This document shows, piece by piece, positions 18,436 through 30,612 of a DNA stretch of 64,000 bases (its first letter is position 1; each line of letters begins with the position of its first letter). Source of the DNA: Streptomyces xinghaiensis S187 (lineage in GTDB: Bacteria; Actinomycetota; Actinomycetes; Streptomycetales; Streptomycetaceae). The DNA lies in contig NZ_CP023202.1 in assembly GCF_000220705.2 (NCBI RefSeq), positions 6,664,501 to 6,728,500 on the forward strand. Direction: 5' to 3'. A program made the translations under genes and the position numbers. The notes beneath the pieces are model-generated. The model ran no database searches and was not told where the DNA came from. It saw only the letters and a list, made by a program, of their open reading frames with translations.

Positions 18436-19200
18436 TCAGACCTCCGCGCGGCAGCCCGGCAGGGTGCGGGGATGCGGCGCCGGCCCGCCGGGGCCCGCCG
18501 CCGTGCGCTCCCACTCCCGCCGGGCGCCCTCCCGTACGGCGGTGTGGACCGCCCGTGCCAGCCGCGCGCCCCAGAGGGACCGCGGCCCGCCGAAGGCTTC
18601 CGGCTCCTCGCCGGGCCGGGCGGCGCGGGCCGCGACGCACACCGCGTCCGAGGGGGTGCCGGAGCAGTCGAAGCCCGCGTCGAGCAGGGCCTGGACCTTG
18701 GCCTCGGTCGCCGTGGCCACGGCGTTGACGAGTGCGGCGTCGCCGAGCGGGGCCGGTACGGCGACGACGATGTTGATGGTTCCCGGCGGCAGGGGAGCCG
18801 GGGAACCCGGGCCGGGGGCGGCGGCCCAGCCGGAGACACCGATGCCGGTGGTCACCAGCGCCTCCACCCCGCCGTCGGCGGCGCGGGTGCACGCGTCCAC
18901 CTCGGCGGCCGTCATCAGTCCCACACCGGGCCCGGCCAGCCCGGCGTCCCGGGCCAGCCCGGCCAGATGGCCGGCGGGGTCGGTCCGGGTGTAGCCGGGG
19001 CGCACCTGGGCGTTGAGCACCCAGCCGCGTTCACCGAGGCCGCCGCCCAGGACGGCGCTGCTGGCCATCCGCCAGCCCGGCCCGGCGCGCCACAGCAGGG
19101 CGTGGCGGCAGGCTCCGTCCTCGGTGCGGGCGAGCCGCTCGGCCCGCAGCAGGACCGGTGCGGGCGCGGCCGCGGCGCGGGGCAGCGGGGTGGTGGTCAC
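18436..19200 (-). CDS. cbiZ: Adenosylcobinamide amidohydrolase (CbiZ)
   Basis: 254 aa from a GTG at 19200 with GGAGG about nine bases upstream. The family pattern is clear: SAVLGGGLGERGWVLNAQV near residues 48-66, GLMTAAEVD, VTTGIGVSGWAA, and GTINIVV, then SGTPSDAVCVA. CbiZ cleaves the aminopropanol side chain of adenosylcobinamide to give adenosylcobyric acid, a salvage route to vitamin B12. No other cobalamin genes and no cobalamin riboswitch are visible here, so it stands alone. It shares the long 19.2-19.85 kb intergenic region with the divergent rpfA gene. Confidence 0.9.
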   Translation of the reverse strand: MTTTPLPRAAAAPAPVLLRAERLARTEDGACRHALLWRAGPGWRMASSAVLGGGLGERGWVLNAQVRPGYTRTDPAGHLAGLARDAGLAGPGVGLMTAAEVDACTRAADGGVEALVTTGIGVSGWAAAPGPGSPAPLPPGTINIVVAVPAPLGDAALVNAVATATEAKVQALLDAGFDCSGTPSDAVCVAARAARPGEEPEAFGGPRSLWGARLARAVHTAVREGARREWERTAAGPGGPAPHPRTLPGCRAEV

Positions 19201-19368
19201 GGCGGCAGTCCTCCGTCGGCCGGGTCCGGGAGGCGGCCGGGGGACCCGGCGCCCGGTGACCATGATCGTAGACGCCGGCCGCGGGAAGGGGGCGGGCGGC
19301 CCGGCCGCGACCTCGGCCGCCGTTCCACTCCCGCCCAAGACCGTCGCAAAACGGACAAAACACCTGCC

Positions 19369-19385
19369 GGTGACGCGCTTCACAG
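19369..19385. promoter_or_regulatory. Crp-like binding site upstream of rpfA
   Basis: GTGACGCGCTTCAC (19370-19383) has perfect half-sites GTGA and TCAC separated by six bases, matching the Crp palindrome. Published work on Streptomyces coelicolor (as I recall it) describes Crp control of rpfA together with a riboswitch; here the site is about 235 bp before the putative start of transcription. Confidence 0.5.
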
Positions 19386-19569
19386 AATGCGGAGGGGAAA
19401 GGTGACGCAATGCATCCGAATGCCGCTGTTCCGTCGAGGATGTAACCCTCTGCTGTTTTCGGGCGGCGAACGGCGAGGATTTTCGTCGCTCTTTGCTGAG
19501 GGGTGTGCGCACCGCGTCACGCCATCCCCGCAAATACCGCCGGTAAACACCCGGCTGTCCGACTTCTCC

Positions 19570-19599
19570 TTGCCTTGGTGAAAACCGAGCGCTTACGTT
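19570..19599 (+). promoter_or_regulatory. Putative sigma-70-type promoter for rpfA
   Basis: -35 TTGCCT (19570-19575), an 18-bp spacer and -10 TACGTT (19594-19599). It would start a leader of about 250 nt that carries the riboswitch. Confidence 0.45.
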
Positions 19600-19642
19600 T
19601 GCCGCTGCTCCGCCGAAAGCTTGGCGGGCATTCTTCCTCCGG

Positions 19643-21072
<1,430 letters not shown>

Positions 21073-21097
21073 CCTCCCCGCACAGCGCAGCACCACA

Positions 21098-21136
21098 CGA
21101 GGTGCCCGTTCCCGCCCCGCGGGAACGGGCACCTCG
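21098..21136 (+). terminator. Strong terminator after rpfA
   Basis: Perfect 18-bp inverted repeat CGAGGTGCCCGTTCCCGC (21098-21115) and its complement (21119-21136) with a 3-nt loop, 26 bp after the stop codon. It separates the two tandem rpf genes into different transcription units. Confidence 0.8.
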
Positions 21137-21332
21137 CCCGTTTCCGGCCGGGCGCACGGGCCGGTGGCCGGAAAAGGAGGGGAGGCCGCTGCGGAATTCG
21201 ATCTTCCGCGGCGGAGAGCGGGCGGGCGGACGGCCGCTGCCGGCGCACCGCGGATCAGCTGGGGTTACACCGGGAAACGGGCCTTCCCCGCGCCTGGTCC
21301 TTTTCAAGATTCACTTCTTCGGAATCCGATAA

Positions 21333-22811
<1,479 letters not shown>

Positions 22812-22812
22812 T

Positions 22813-22853
22813 CCGTGGCGGGGCGGGGCCCGTCCGCCCCCGCCCCGCCACGG
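22813..22853. terminator. Bidirectional terminator between rpf gene and oxidoreductase operon
   Basis: Perfect 16-bp inverted repeat CCGTGGCGGGGCGGGG / CCCCGCCCCGCCACGG with a 9-nt loop, starting right after the stop codon. Confidence 0.75.
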
Positions 22854-22911
22854 CGTTGTACCGCCCCGCCGCAACCGCCCGCCGTTACGGACGAGTCGTC
22901 CGCTCCGTGCC

Positions 22912-25098
22912 TCAGTCCGCCGCGTCCCGCCGCCGTGCGGCCAGGCCCGGCAGCAGCTTCTCCGGGAGGACGGGCAGGGCGCGGACCCGCACCCCCGTGG
23001 CGTGGTGCACGGCGTTCGCCACCGCCGCCGCCGTGCCCACCGCGCCGATCTCCCCGATGCCCTTGGAGCCCATCGGGTTGAGCCGGCTGTCCTCCTCCGC
23101 GAGCCAGCGCACCTCGATGTCCGGCACGTCGGCGCAGGTCGCGACGGGGTACATCGCCAGGTCCCGTTCCGCGAAGTCACCGAAGCCCGGATCCAGGGTG
23201 CTGTGTTCCATCAGCCCCATCGACAGGCCCATGACCATCCCGCCGGTGAGCTGTGAGCGCGCCGTGCGCGGATTGAGGATGCGCCCGGCCGCGAACACCC
23301 CGAGCAGCCGCCGCACCCGGGTCTCCCCGGTGTCCCTGTCCACCTGCACCTCGGCGAACTGGGCCCCGAAGGCCCGCCGCGCGTACTCCCGCGTGCGGGC
23401 CGCGACCTCCTCCGCCGTGTCGGCGTACACCGACAGTCCGGTCTCCGGCGGCGTCCCGCCGTGCCGCGCCAGCTCGTACAGCAGTTCCCGGCAGGCCTTG
23501 TGCACGGCCCAGCCCCAGGACGCGGTGCCCGAGGAGCCGCCCGCGACCGGGCCCTGGGGCAGGTCGCTGCTGCCGATCTCGATCCGCACCCGGTCCAGCG
23601 GCGCGCCCAGGGCGTCGGCCGCGATCTGCGCCAGCACCGTACGGGCCCCGGTGCCGATGTCCGTCGCGTTGATCCGCACCCGGTAGCCGCCGGCGCCCGC
23701 GTGGGCCTCCGCCGCCGCGGGGGAGACGCTCGCCGGATGGCCCGACGCGGCGACCCCGGTGCCGATGAGCAGCCGCCCCTCGGCGCGCGTGCCCGGCCGC
23801 GGATCGCGGTCCCGCCAGCCGAACCGGTCCGCGCCCTCGCGCAGGCACTCGGCGAGCATCCGGCTGCTGAACGGGCGCCCGGAGTCCGGCTCCTTCGCGG
23901 TCTCGTTGCGCAGCCGGAGCTCCACGGGGTCCAGCCCGCAGGCGATCGCCAGTTCGTCCATCGCCGACTCCAGGGCGAACATGCCGGGGCACTCGCCGGG
24001 GGCGCGCATCCACGAGGGCGTCGGTACGTCGAGGCGGGCGAGCCGGTGCGTCGTACGGCTGTGCGGGCTGGCGTACATGAAGCGGCCCGGGGTCGCGGCC
24101 TGCTCGGTGAACTCCTCCAGGGTGGAGCTGTAGGTGAACACCTCGTGCGAGAGCGCCGAGATCCGCCCCATGCCGTCGGCACCGAGACGCACCCGGTGCT
24201 CCGTCGCCGGCCGGTGGCCCACGACGGCCGCCAACTGGTTCCGGGGGAGCGCCAGTTTGACGGGGCGGCCGGTCTCCCGCGCGGCCATCGCCGCCAGGAC
24301 GGCGTGCGGGCGCGGTGACCCCTTGGAACCGAAGCCCCCGCCGACGTGCTCGGAGACGACGGTGATCAGCTCCTCGTCCGTCCCGAACAGGACGGCGAGG
24401 GCCTGCCGCACCGGGTCCGCGCCCTGGCTGGAGTCGTAGACGCGCAGCCGCGGGCCGATCCAGAGCGCGGTGGCGGCGTGCGGCTCCAGCGGATGGTTGT
24501 GCAGCGGCGGTACGCGGTACGCGGCGGCGAACCGGATCTCCGAGGCGGCGAACGCCATGCCGACGTCACCGCGCACCCGGTCGGCCGGGAGGCCGCCGTT
24601 GACCCGCTCCGGCGCGTACATCCCCGGATGGTCCGCGGTGAAGCGCGCGTCGTGCCGTTCCGGCGCGTACTCCACGCGGACCGCGGCGGCCGCCTCCCGC
24701 GCCGCCTCCGGCGTCTCGGCCACGGCGAGCGCCACGTACTGCCCGCGGTGCGCGACCCGCGGCGACTGGAGGACGAGCAGGGTCGCGTCCCCCGGATCGC
24801 CGAGCCGGGGCGCGTTCTCATGGGTGAGCACGGCCAGCACACCGGGAACGGCCAGCGCGGCGGCCGTGCCGACCGCCGTGACCTCGCCCCGGGCGACGGT
24901 CGCGGGCACCGGCCAGGCGTACGCACAGCCCTCGACCGGGTGTTCGGTGGCATACCGGGCGGCACCGGTGACCTTCGCACGCCCTTCCAGCCGGACCACG
25001 GGCTCGCCGAGCGCGCTGCCGTGCCCGCGCCGCGCCCCGCCGCGGGGGCCGGTGCCGGGGGCGTCCCCGTGGCCGTCTCCGTGGCCGTCTCCGCTCAT
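22912..25098 (-). CDS. Molybdenum hydroxylase large subunit (xanthine/aldehyde oxidase family)
   Basis: 728 aa. It overlaps the upstream gene by ATGA, so the two are translationally coupled. An aldehyde-oxidase a/b-hammerhead domain is at about 35-150 and the molybdopterin-binding domains follow (GGGFGSKG near 260, catalytic Glu in GSKGIGEIGAVG near the C-terminus). The set of three genes (2Fe-2S, FAD plus 4Fe-4S, Mo subunits) matches the PaoABC type of periplasmic aldehyde oxidase more than xanthine dehydrogenase. No Tat signal is visible at its N-terminus, and the first ~25 residues are a Gly/His/Asp repeat. Substrate unknown. Confidence 0.9.
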   Translation of the reverse strand: MSGDGHGDGHGDAPGTGPRGGARRGHGSALGEPVVRLEGRAKVTGAARYATEHPVEGCAYAWPVPATVARGEVTAVGTAAALAVPGVLAVLTHENAPRLGDPGDATLLVLQSPRVAHRGQYVALAVAETPEAAREAAAAVRVEYAPERHDARFTADHPGMYAPERVNGGLPADRVRGDVGMAFAASEIRFAAAYRVPPLHNHPLEPHAATALWIGPRLRVYDSSQGADPVRQALAVLFGTDEELITVVSEHVGGGFGSKGSPRPHAVLAAMAARETGRPVKLALPRNQLAAVVGHRPATEHRVRLGADGMGRISALSHEVFTYSSTLEEFTEQAATPGRFMYASPHSRTTHRLARLDVPTPSWMRAPGECPGMFALESAMDELAIACGLDPVELRLRNETAKEPDSGRPFSSRMLAECLREGADRFGWRDRDPRPGTRAEGRLLIGTGVAASGHPASVSPAAAEAHAGAGGYRVRINATDIGTGARTVLAQIAADALGAPLDRVRIEIGSSDLPQGPVAGGSSGTASWGWAVHKACRELLYELARHGGTPPETGLSVYADTAEEVAARTREYARRAFGAQFAEVQVDRDTGETRVRRLLGVFAAGRILNPRTARSQLTGGMVMGLSMGLMEHSTLDPGFGDFAERDLAMYPVATCADVPDIEVRWLAEEDSRLNPMGSKGIGEIGAVGTAAAVANAVHHATGVRVRALPVLPEKLLPGLAARRRDAAD

Positions 25099-26144
25099 GG
25101 CGTCTCCCACGGCCCCTCCGGATGCGGGCCGCCGTCCCCGGTCCGGCGGCCCGACGGTTCGGACCGTTCGGCCAGTTCGGCCAGGGTGCGCACGGTCAGC
25201 GAACGCAGCAACGGCACTTTGAAGGCGTTGTCGCGCAGCGGCTCGGCCGGGGCGAGCTCGGCGTCGACGGCCCGCGCGAAGGACTCGGCGGTGGCCGGCG
25301 CCCCCAGCAGCCGCTCCTCCGCGGTCCGGGCGCGCCACGGACGGGCGGCGACCCCGCCGAACGCCAGCCGCACCCGGCGGACGAACCCCCCGTCCACATG
25401 GAGGGCCGCGGCCACCGACACCAGCGCGAAGCTGTACGCGGCCCGGTCGCGCACCTTGCGGTAGACCGAACCCGCCGCCTCCGGCACGGCACCCAGCTCC
25501 ACATGGGTGACCAGATCACCGGGGGCCAGCACGGTGTCGCGCTCCGGGCTGCCGCCCGGCAGCCGGTGCAGTTCGGTCACCGGGACGGTCCGCGTCCCCG
25601 ACCGGGTCAGCACGTGCACCCCGGCGTCCAGCGCGGCCAGGGCGACGGCCATGTCGGAGGGGTGGGTGGCCACGCAGGACGGCGAGGCGCCGAGCACCGC
25701 CAGCTCGCGGTGCACCCCCTCGCGCGCCGGGCATCCCGTCCCCGGCTCCCGCTTGTTGCAGGGCTTGCCGGGATCCTGGAAGTACGGGCAGCGGGTGCGC
25801 TGCAGCAGATTGCCGCCGACCGTCGCCGCGTTCCGGAGCTGACCGGACGCCCCGGCCAGCAGGGCCTGGGAGAGGACGGGGTAGCGGGTGCGGACGGCGT
25901 GGTCGGCGGCCAGCTCGCTGTTGCGCACGGCGGCGCCGACCAGCAGGCCCCCGGCGGAGGTGTGTTCGATGGCGGTGTGCGGCAGCGCGGTCACGTCCAC
26001 CAGCAGGTCGGGCTGCTCCACTCCGAGCTTCATCAGGTCCACGAGGTTGGTGCCGCCGCCCAGGTAGCGGGCGTGGGGCGAGGAGCCCAGCGCGGTGACG
26101 GCCGCCCCGGCCTCGGCCGCGCGTTCGTAGCGGAACGGCTTCAC
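25095..26144 (-). CDS. FAD-binding (and 4Fe-4S) subunit of molybdenum hydroxylase
   Basis: 349 aa. The FAD_binding_5 domain has YLGGGTNLVDLMKLG near residue 30 and the second FAD motif NAATVGGNLLQRTRCPYF near 110. It also holds an insertion with four cysteines (RCPYF, PCNKR, GCPA and one downstream), which in PaoB-type subunits binds an extra 4Fe-4S cluster. CO_deh_flav_C lies at about 230-330. Start and stop both overlap neighbours by ATGA. It passes electrons from the Mo centre to an acceptor. Confidence 0.9.
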   Translation of the reverse strand: MKPFRYERAAEAGAAVTALGSSPHARYLGGGTNLVDLMKLGVEQPDLLVDVTALPHTAIEHTSAGGLLVGAAVRNSELAADHAVRTRYPVLSQALLAGASGQLRNAATVGGNLLQRTRCPYFQDPGKPCNKREPGTGCPAREGVHRELAVLGASPSCVATHPSDMAVALAALDAGVHVLTRSGTRTVPVTELHRLPGGSPERDTVLAPGDLVTHVELGAVPEAAGSVYRKVRDRAAYSFALVSVAAALHVDGGFVRRVRLAFGGVAARPWRARTAEERLLGAPATAESFARAVDAELAPAEPLRDNAFKVPLLRSLTVRTLAELAERSEPSGRRTGDGGPHPEGPWETP

Positions 26145-26725
26145 CAGGCGCCGCCCTCACCGGTACGGCCGCCGGGCGCGGTCCCGGTGTGCGCCACGTC
26201 GCCCACCGCGCGGACGATGTTCCCGTACGCGCCGCAGCGGCAGAGGTTGCCGCTCATCCGCTCCCGGATCTCCGCGTCGTCCGCCGGCACCGGCAGCCCC
26301 GACGGATGGTCCGCCGGGGTCACGGCGCTCGGCAGGCCCGCGCCCATCTCCTGGAGCGCGCCGATCGCGGAGCAGAGCTGGCCGGGGGTGCAGTAGCCGC
26401 ACTGGTAGGCGTCCCGGTCGAGGAACGCCTCCTGCAGCGGGTGGAGCGGGCCGCTCCCGGCGGGCCCCCCGGCCAGCCCCTCGACGGTGGTGATCCGGGC
26501 CCCGTCGAGGGTGACGGCCAGCAGCAGGCAGCTGTTCATCCGCGTGCCGCCGACGAGCACGGTGCAGGCACCGCACTGCCCGTGGTCGCAGCCCTTCTTG
26601 GTGCCCGTCAGATCCAGCTCCTCGCGCAGTACGTCGAGCACGGTGGCCCTGTTGTCGACCACCAGTTCCCGCGGCTCCGCGTTGACGTGGAGGGTGACGG
26701 GGGTGGTGTGCGCCGGTGCGGTCAT
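26141..26725 (-). CDS. 2Fe-2S subunit of molybdenum hydroxylase
   Basis: 194 aa. The N-terminal plant-type ferredoxin has KKGCDHGQCGACTV with a further Cys in NSCLLL, and the C-terminal helical 2Fe-2S domain has QCGYCTPGQ and NLCRCGAY, so both clusters are complete. Its first residues carry no signal peptide, unlike E. coli PaoA, so the complex probably stays in the cytoplasm. It is the first gene of the operon. No molybdopterin maturation gene (XdhC-like) is next to it. Confidence 0.92.
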   Translation of the reverse strand: MTAPAHTTPVTLHVNAEPRELVVDNRATVLDVLREELDLTGTKKGCDHGQCGACTVLVGGTRMNSCLLLAVTLDGARITTVEGLAGGPAGSGPLHPLQEAFLDRDAYQCGYCTPGQLCSAIGALQEMGAGLPSAVTPADHPSGLPVPADDAEIRERMSGNLCRCGAYGNIVRAVGDVAHTGTAPGGRTGEGGAW

Positions 26726-26970
26726 GGGGCCTCCCGGTCACCCGGCCGGAGGGGCGGGGCCGGGCGGACGGCGTCGGAACGGAAAGGGACGGGAACGGAG
26801 GAGCGGAACAGGAGCAGAGGGAGCGGATCAGCGGGTGGGCCGGCGAAACGGGCCGGGGAAGGGAACGGACCACCGGACCGGGCGGGCCCGGCACCCCGGC
26901 CGCACCGGGCCGCCCCGGACAGGGAGTCGGTAACCGCGAACGCCCCGTCCGAAACAGCGGCCGCCGCCCG

Positions 26971-27996
26971 TCACCCGCCGGGCGGCCGCCGGGTGCGGGT
27001 CCACTCCAGCAGGCCGTCCGCCGTCCAGGTGTTGACGACCCGTCCGGCGGGGACGCCGCACTCCTCGGCCCGGGCGCAGCCGTAGGGCTGCCAGTCGAGC
27101 TGGCCGGGCGCGTGGGCATCGGTGTCGACCGAGAAGAGCACCCCGGCGTCCACCGCCCGGCGGAGCAGCGCGCGCGGCGGGTCCAGCCGCTCCGGGCGGC
27201 AGTTGATCTCGACGGCGGTGCCCGACTCTGCGCAGGCGGCGAAGACCTTCTCCGCGTCGAAGCGCGAGGGCGGGCGGCCCCGGCCGGAGAGCAGCCGCCC
27301 GGTGCAGTGGCCCAGCACGTCGACGAGCGGGTTCCGCACCGCGCGGACCATCCGGCGGGTCATCGCGGCCTCGTCCATGGCCAGTTTGGAGTGGACGGAG
27401 GCCACCACCAGATCCAGCCGCTCCAGCAGCTCCGGCTCCTGGTCGAGCGAACCGTCGGCGAGGATGTCGCACTCGATGCCCGTCAGCAGCCGGAACGGCG
27501 CCAGCCGCTCGTTGAGCTCCGCGACCACACCGAGCTGTTCGCGCAGCCGTTCGGCGGACAGGCCGCGGGCGACCGTCAGCCGGGGGGAGTGGTCGGTGAG
27601 CACCGCCCACGCGTGGCCGAGGGCGGCCGCGGTGAGCGCCATGTCCTCGATCGGGCTGCCCCCGTCGGACCAGTCGGAGTGCAGATGGCAGTCGCCGCGC
27701 AGCGCCGCCCGCAGCTCCGCGCCGCCCTCGGCGAGCGGGCCGCCCGACTCCGCCTCCAGCCGCTCCAGATAGCCGGGCACCCCGCCGGCGAGCGCCTCCC
27801 GCACGACCTTCGCGGTCTTGGGCCCGATGCCCCTGACCGTCTCCAGCGAACCGGCCGCCGCCCGCCGCGCCACTTCCTCACCGGGCATCTCCGTGAGGAC
27901 GGCCGAGGCGGTGCGGAACGCGCGTACCCGGTAGGTGGGGGCCTGCGCCCGCTCCAGCAGAAAGGCGATCCGGTCCAGTGCCGCCACCGGTTCCAT
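26971..27996 (-). CDS. PHP-domain protein with N-terminal helix-hairpin-helix region
   Basis: 341 aa. Residues about 1-90 resemble the 8-kDa-like/HhH region of family X polymerases (VRGIGPKTAKVVREAL), and the rest is a PHP phosphoesterase domain starting GDCHLHSDWSDG, with further metal ligands in LTDHSPR, GIECDIL, HSKLAM, GHCTG and VDTDAH. It therefore looks like a PolX without the polymerase palm. Likely a metal-dependent phosphatase or nuclease; DNA repair is a guess from the fold. GGAAGGGACC precedes the ATG. It is divergent from the next gene. Confidence 0.85.
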   Translation of the reverse strand: MEPVAALDRIAFLLERAQAPTYRVRAFRTASAVLTEMPGEEVARRAAAGSLETVRGIGPKTAKVVREALAGGVPGYLERLEAESGGPLAEGGAELRAALRGDCHLHSDWSDGGSPIEDMALTAAALGHAWAVLTDHSPRLTVARGLSAERLREQLGVVAELNERLAPFRLLTGIECDILADGSLDQEPELLERLDLVVASVHSKLAMDEAAMTRRMVRAVRNPLVDVLGHCTGRLLSGRGRPPSRFDAEKVFAACAESGTAVEINCRPERLDPPRALLRRAVDAGVLFSVDTDAHAPGQLDWQPYGCARAEECGVPAGRVVNTWTADGLLEWTRTRRPPGG

Positions 27997-28152
27997 TTCG
28001 TGGTCCCTTCCGTCTTCCGGCTTCCCGCGTCCGCCCGCTCTCCGTCCACCGTCGCGCACCCGGGGGCCGTTCGCGCGCCGGGCGGTTGCCCGCCGTGAGC
28101 CGGGGAATACGCTGATCCGCACCGGCCGCACGACAGGAATCGGGACTCGCGC

Positions 28153-28689
28153 ATGCGGAAATCGGCCCTCGTGGTCATCGACATGGTGAACACCTACGAC
28201 CATCCGGACGCGGACCGGCTGATTTCCTCGGTACGGGAAACCCTCCCCGCGATGAGAGAGCTGATCGAACGGGCCCGGGACGAGGACGTCGACGTCATCT
28301 ACGTCAATGACAATTTCGGCCGTTGGCGTTCCCACCACGACGAAATCCTGGACACGGCGCTCTCCGGCCCGTACGCCGATCTGGTGGAGCCGGTCCGGCC
28401 CGACAAACAGTCGCTCTTCGTCCTGAAGGCACGGCACTCGGTCTTCTTCCAGACACCGCTGGAATATCTGCTCACCGAGTACGGCATCGGCCGTATCGTG
28501 CTCTGCGGCCAGGTCACCGAGCAGTGCGTGCTGTACTCCGCGCTCGACGCGCACATCCGCCACCTCACCGTGGCCGTTCCCCGGGACGCGGTGGCCCATA
28601 TCCACCCCGATCTCGCGGACGCCGCGCTGCGCATGATGGAGCGCAATATGGGGGCCGAGATCTGCGACGCGGCGGAGATCCGGTTCTGA
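28153..28689 (+). CDS. Isochorismatase-like cysteine hydrolase
   Basis: 178 aa. The catalytic triad of the family is in place: Asp in VVIDMVN, Lys in LKARHSVFF, Cys in GQVTEQCVLYS. Members hydrolyse amides such as nicotinamide, ureidoacrylate or N-carbamoyl compounds, and the substrate cannot be picked from motifs alone. Codon use is somewhat less GC-biased than the neighbours (for example ATT, AAT, TTT), hinting at a different history. An SDR gene follows 71 bp later on the same strand. Confidence 0.85.
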   Translation: MRKSALVVIDMVNTYDHPDADRLISSVRETLPAMRELIERARDEDVDVIYVNDNFGRWRSHHDEILDTALSGPYADLVEPVRPDKQSLFVLKARHSVFFQTPLEYLLTEYGIGRIVLCGQVTEQCVLYSALDAHIRHLTVAVPRDAVAHIHPDLADAALRMMERNMGAEICDAAEIRF

Positions 28690-28760
28690 AGACCCGCCGG
28701 ACCCGTCTTTCTCCCTTTCTCCCGCCGTATTCCGCGGCACCGCCCGAGGAGGTCCTTCCC

Positions 28761-29579
28761 TTGACAACGCAGAACGGTTCCGAGGACACCGCCCGCCGGG
28801 TCGCCGTGATCACCGGCGCCGACTCCGGGATCGGCCGCGCCACCGCGGTGCGCCTGGCCGCGCGGGGCATGGACATCGGCATCACCTGGCACGAGGACGA
28901 GGAAGGGGCGCGGGAGACGGCCGGGGAGGTGCGCGGCCTCGGCCGCCGCGCCGCCGTGCGGCAGGCCGATCTGACCCGGCTGCCGGAGGCCGCCGGCGTC
29001 ATCGACGAACTCGCCGGCGAACTGGGGCGGATCGACGTCCTCGTCAACAACGCCGGCACCGGTACCGCCACCCCCTACCTCGACATCGACCTCGCCACGG
29101 TGCGGCAGGTCCTCGACGTCGACCTGGTGGGGCCGTTCCTGTGCGGTCAGCGCGCGGCGCGCCGGATGATCGGCCAGGGCGGCGGCGGCCGGATCGTCAA
29201 CGTCACCAGCGTCCACGAGCACCAGCCGCGGGTCGGCGCCGCCCCGTACTGCGCCGCCAAGGGCGGACTCGGCCTGCTCACGCAGGTGATGGCGCTCGAA
29301 CTCGCCGAGCACGGGATCACCGTCAACTCCGTGGCGCCCGGGGAGATCGCCACCCCGATGACCGGCCAGGAGGACACCGATGTGCGCACCGAACCCCGCC
29401 CCGGGGTGCCGCTGGGCCGGCCCGGGGACGCCCGTGAGGTGGCCGCGGTGATCGCCTTCCTCGCCGGGCCGGACTCCGGCTACGTCACCGGCGCCTCCTG
29501 GGCCGTGGACGGCGGGATGCTGCGGATGGGCCCGATGGCCGGCTCGCACCTGGAGAGCGGCGCCTGGCGCCGGGGGTGA
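28761..29579 (+). CDS. Short-chain dehydrogenase/reductase (SDR)
   Basis: 272 aa, starting at a TTG (28761) behind GAGGAGG; no in-frame ATG or GTG gives a complete Rossmann strand. Classical SDR motifs are TGADSGIG, NNAGTGTA, a catalytic Ser in NVTSVHEHQ and YCAAK, and PGEIATPM. The C-terminus GASWAVDGGM is typical. NADP(H) is likely from the residues after the second strand. Substrate unknown. It may be in one transcript with the hydrolase gene before it. Confidence 0.85.
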   Translation: MTTQNGSEDTARRVAVITGADSGIGRATAVRLAARGMDIGITWHEDEEGARETAGEVRGLGRRAAVRQADLTRLPEAAGVIDELAGELGRIDVLVNNAGTGTATPYLDIDLATVRQVLDVDLVGPFLCGQRAARRMIGQGGGGRIVNVTSVHEHQPRVGAAPYCAAKGGLGLLTQVMALELAEHGITVNSVAPGEIATPMTGQEDTDVRTEPRPGVPLGRPGDAREVAAVIAFLAGPDSGYVTGASWAVDGGMLRMGPMAGSHLESGAWRRG

Positions 29580-29601
29580 ACCGCACCGCGCCGGCCGGGC
29601 G

Positions 29602-30384
29602 TCAGTTCTCCCGCGACATCACCGTGAACAGCCCGCCCTGCCGGTCCCGCAGCGTCGACTCCCACCCGTGGTGGGTCTCCTCCGGCGGGGTGACGATCTC
29701 CCCGCCGGATGCCGCCGCCCGCTCCGCCGCGGCGGGCACGTCCTCCACGCAGAAGTACACGTGCCAGCGTGGCCGGATGCGCGGGTCCGGCGCGGACTCC
29801 AGCGCCCCGCCGCGCAGGCTGCCCACCGTGCGCCCCTCGATCCGGACGAGCACCTGCTCGTCCGTGTACCGCACGTCGCAGCGCTCGGGCGGCTCGGTGT
29901 CCCAGCCCAGCACCTCGCTGTAGAAGATCGTCGCGGCGAATATGTCCCGGGTGCGCAGCTCGATCCAGGACGGGAAGCCCGGCCCGCGCCGGACCGGCCA
30001 CTCCGGTTCGGTGTACCCCTCCCAGATGCCGAAGGGGGCGCCCATCGGGTCGGCCGCCCAGGCGACCCGCCCCGGGCCGAACGGGATCGGGCCGACGGCG
30101 ACCGTCGCCCCCCGCTCCCGGATGCGGTCGGAGACCTTGTCGGCGCTCTCCACCGCGAAGTACGGGGACCAGGCCACGGGGAAGCCCATGGAGCGGGCCA
30201 GCGCCCCGATGCCGGCGACGGGTGCGCCGTCCTTGTACGCGACCACGTACTCCTTGCGGTGGAAGGCGGGCCGGAACTCCCAGCCCAGCAGCCCGTGGTA
30301 GAAGTCCTGCGCAAGCCGGAGATCACTCGTGATCAGGCTCACCCAGCAGGGTGCGCCCTGCACCACGGGGGTTGTGGCCGACAT
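29602..30384 (-). CDS. Two-domain VOC-family protein
   Basis: 260 aa, ATG 30384. Two tandem VOC (glyoxalase fold) modules: 1 about 12-125 (WVSLITSDLRLAQDFYHGLLGW, then DPMGAPFGIWEG), and 2 about 135-255 (WIELRTRDIFAATIFYSEVLGW, then DRQGGLFTVMS). Two-module proteins of this type are usually ligand-binding or resistance proteins or hydroxylase-like enzymes; key metal residues are not all recognisable. It is convergent with the SDR and separated by only 22 bp. Confidence 0.85.
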   Translation of the reverse strand: MSATTPVVQGAPCWVSLITSDLRLAQDFYHGLLGWEFRPAFHRKEYVVAYKDGAPVAGIGALARSMGFPVAWSPYFAVESADKVSDRIRERGATVAVGPIPFGPGRVAWAADPMGAPFGIWEGYTEPEWPVRRGPGFPSWIELRTRDIFAATIFYSEVLGWDTEPPERCDVRYTDEQVLVRIEGRTVGSLRGGALESAPDPRIRPRWHVYFCVEDVPAAAERAAASGGEIVTPPEETHHGWESTLRDRQGGLFTVMSREN

Positions 30385-30612
30385 TCCGGCTCGCCTCGCT
30401 CTCTCGGGGTGCCGCTGGTGCCGTCGGTGCCGCCGGGGACACCTGCCGTCTGCCACTGTGCCATCCCGTCCGGGAGGGCGCTCCGTGGCGCACGCGCGGA
30501 CACCGGCGGCCCGGGACGCGCCCGCGCACGGCGGGAGCACGGCGGGCACGCGGCCGGGCGCGGGCGGGGATCCCGGCGCGCCCGCCCGGACGGCGGGCCG
30601 CCCGCCCGGAGT

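Noticed and set aside
26726..26970. Possible small gene between the oxidoreductase operon and the PHP gene
   Set aside because: Open frames there have weak starts and no codon bias.
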